From Phytomonospora endophytica (GTDB lineage Bacteria; Actinomycetota; Actinomycetes; Mycobacteriales; Micromonosporaceae), in assembly GCF_014202425.1 (NCBI RefSeq), contig NZ_JACHGT010000007.1, positions 372,001 to 436,000 of the forward strand: a stretch of DNA of 64,000 nucleotides, read 5' to 3'. Each line of letters starts with the position of its first letter. The first letter of the stretch is position 1. A model generated the notes under the pieces. That model was not told where the DNA came from. It worked only from the letters and a program-made list of their open reading frames with translations, and ran no database searches. This document shows, one piece after another, positions 62,966 to 64,000 of this stretch. Made by a program: the position numbers and the translations under genes.

Positions 62966-63531
62966 TTCTCACCCTCGGCCGGCGCCGCGGCCTTCTTGGC
63001 CGGAGCCGACTTCTTGGCCGGCGCGGCCTTCTTCACGGCCGTGGTCTTCTTCGCCGCGGTGGTCTTCTTCGCGGCCGACGTCGTCTTCTTCGCCGCCGCC
63101 GTCTTCTTGACCGCCGCGGTCTTCTTCGCGGCCGTCTTGGCCGGCGCGGCCTTCTTCGCCGGCGCGGCGGTCGCGGCCGTGCTCTTCACCGTCGCCGCCG
63201 CGGCGGCGCGCTCGGCGGCCGACGCGCGGCCCTCCGCCTCCTTCAGCTTCGACTCCAGGTCACGGACCCGGTCGTTGAGCTCACCGACCTCCTCCGACGT
63301 CGCCAGACCGACCCGCCCGAGATTCCGGTCGAGCTCATAACGCACCAGCTTGGTCAACGCGTCCCGGTTCGCCGAACTCGCCGACATCAGATCCTCGGCC
63401 ATCGTCTGAAGCTGGTCGACGGTCGCCCCGCTCTGCTTCGCCAGCTTCTTGACGACCTTCGTCGCGCGCTTACGCGAGGTCTCGGTCAAACCCAGCGCCA
63501 GCTCAAGATAAGCCCGCCACGCGTCCTGCAT
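62962..63531 (-). CDS. Lys/Ala-rich helical protein with histone-H1-like tail
   Basis: About 189 residues. The N-terminal 100 residues are helical (MQDAWRAYLELALGLTETSR KRATKVVKKLAKQSGATVDQ in pattern), ending in a coiled coil (VGELNDRVRDLESKLKEAEG). The C-terminal 75 residues are KKTAA-, AKKTT- and PAKK-type repeats, rich in Lys, Ala, Thr and Pro, like eukaryotic H1 tails and actinobacterial HupB-type tails. DNA or polyphosphate binding is plausible. ATG at 63531 has GGAGG upstream; an ATG at 63552 adds seven residues. First gene of the tlyA operon. Confidence 0.8.
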   Translation of the reverse strand: MQDAWRAYLELALGLTETSRKRATKVVKKLAKQSGATVDQLQTMAEDLMSASSANRDALTKLVRYELDRNLGRVGLATSEEVGELNDRVRDLESKLKEAEGRASAAERAAAAATVKSTAATAAPAKKAAPAKTAAKKTAAVKKTAAAKKTTSAAKKTTAAKKTTAVKKAAPAKKSAPAKKAAAPAEGEK

Positions 63532-63650
63532 ATCGGCCTCCGCATTCCCCATACCGGTTTGCTTGATTCACTCACGCTACCCCGGAGGCGCCCACCGCCC
63601 ATGAGGTACCGTGCCCAACGGTGCAATCCGAATACCCGGAGGAATGACTG

Positions 63651-63989
63651 ATGGCGACCAAAGAGGAATGCCGCACGGCACTCGACGACCTCTCCACCAA
63701 GCTCGCCGAGAACGCCGACTCGCTGCGCGGCAAGGTCGACCTGGACCGCCGCCTCGCCTGCGACATCACCGACCTCGACATCAGCTTCCACGGTCAGCTC
63801 ACCGGCGGACGCCTCACCGGCCTCGAAGACGGCGACGACCCCGACGCCAAGATCCGCCTCATCGTCGCCAGCGACGACCTGGTGGCCCTGGTCGCCGGGG
63901 AACTCGACTTCGGCAAGGCCTTCGCCTCCGGCCGCGTCAAGATCAAGGCCAACCTCTTCGACCTGCTGAAGCTCAAGGCCCTGCTGTAG
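63651..63989 (+). CDS. SCP2 sterol-binding-domain protein
   Basis: 112 residues: MATKEECRTALDDLSTKLAE, then DRRLACDITDLDISFHGQLT and KIRLIVASDDLVALVAGELD, FGKAFASGRVKIKANLFDLL in pattern. This is a stand-alone SCP2 domain, a lipid/sterol carrier fold; the ligand in bacteria is unknown. GGAGGAATGACTG precedes the ATG. Divergent from the Lys/Ala-rich gene with a gap of about 120 bases. Confidence 0.9.
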   Translation: MATKEECRTALDDLSTKLAENADSLRGKVDLDRRLACDITDLDISFHGQLTGGRLTGLEDGDDPDAKIRLIVASDDLVALVAGELDFGKAFASGRVKIKANLFDLLKLKALL

Positions 63990-64000
63990 GCGGCTCCACC

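Noticed and set aside
62990-63190. Apparent tandem DNA repeat
   Set aside because: Explained by codon repetition of the Lys/Ala-rich tail; no CRISPR-like spacer pattern.

Overview
This 64 kb window is very GC-rich, with strong G/C third-position bias in the real genes. It comes from the chromosome of a Gram-positive actinobacterium. The best evidence is the right half, which keeps a gene order typical of Actinobacteria: tlyA, nadK, recN, steA, steB, a WecA-like gene, murJ, a glycosyltransferase, pyrG, a Nudix gene, ald, xerD, a parA-like ATPase, scpA, scpB, rluB, cmk and der, nearly all on the minus strand with start/stop overlaps. A Spo0M protein, a PknB-type kinase, an ECF sigma factor of the SigJ type and an auxiliary-type TrpRS fit the same phylum. 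A differentiating or Glycomyces/Micromonospora-like lineage is possible, but the sequence alone does not fix the genus. No mobile elements, CRISPR arrays, rRNA genes or phage genes were seen.

Left third (1-31 kb) is accessory metabolism and regulation. It opens with a translationally coupled NAD-salvage operon (pnuC, nadR, nrtR). Next come small regulators and membrane proteins, a Ser/Thr kinase with a lectin-like ectodomain, a decayed gene and a two-component system. A lipoprotein and an oddly anchored peptide-binding protein follow. A sugar-acid catabolic cluster spans 13-18 kb: KDG kinase, KDPG aldolase, a DHDPS-family lyase, a uronate-dehydrogenase-like enzyme, a remnant of an enolase-superfamily dehydratase and a LacI regulator. 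After it lie a TPR protein, an SpoIIE/PP2C-like phosphatase, aminopeptidase N, an AraC/quinone-reductase divergent pair, a SigJ-flavoprotein-SDR group and two efflux transporters.

The middle (31-38 kb) holds a PHP phosphatase and trpS. The trpS gene is preceded by a 12-codon leader ORF with tandem Trp codons and mutually exclusive hairpins, a textbook ribosome-mediated attenuator. Spo0M, two TetR genes with recognisable palindromic operators and a GH3 glycosidase follow.

From 38 kb rightward is housekeeping: tRNA-Pro(GGG), the cmk-der and scpAB/chromosome segregation genes, CTP synthase, a cell-envelope block (murJ, glycosyltransferase, SteA/SteB), recN, nadK, tlyA, and an SCP2-domain gene at the end.

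A recurring feature is a -10 hexamer (TANNNT) 5 to 8 bases before a start codon, with no ribosome-binding site. This predicts many leaderless transcripts. Several convergent pairs are separated by perfect G/C hairpins that look like bidirectional terminators.
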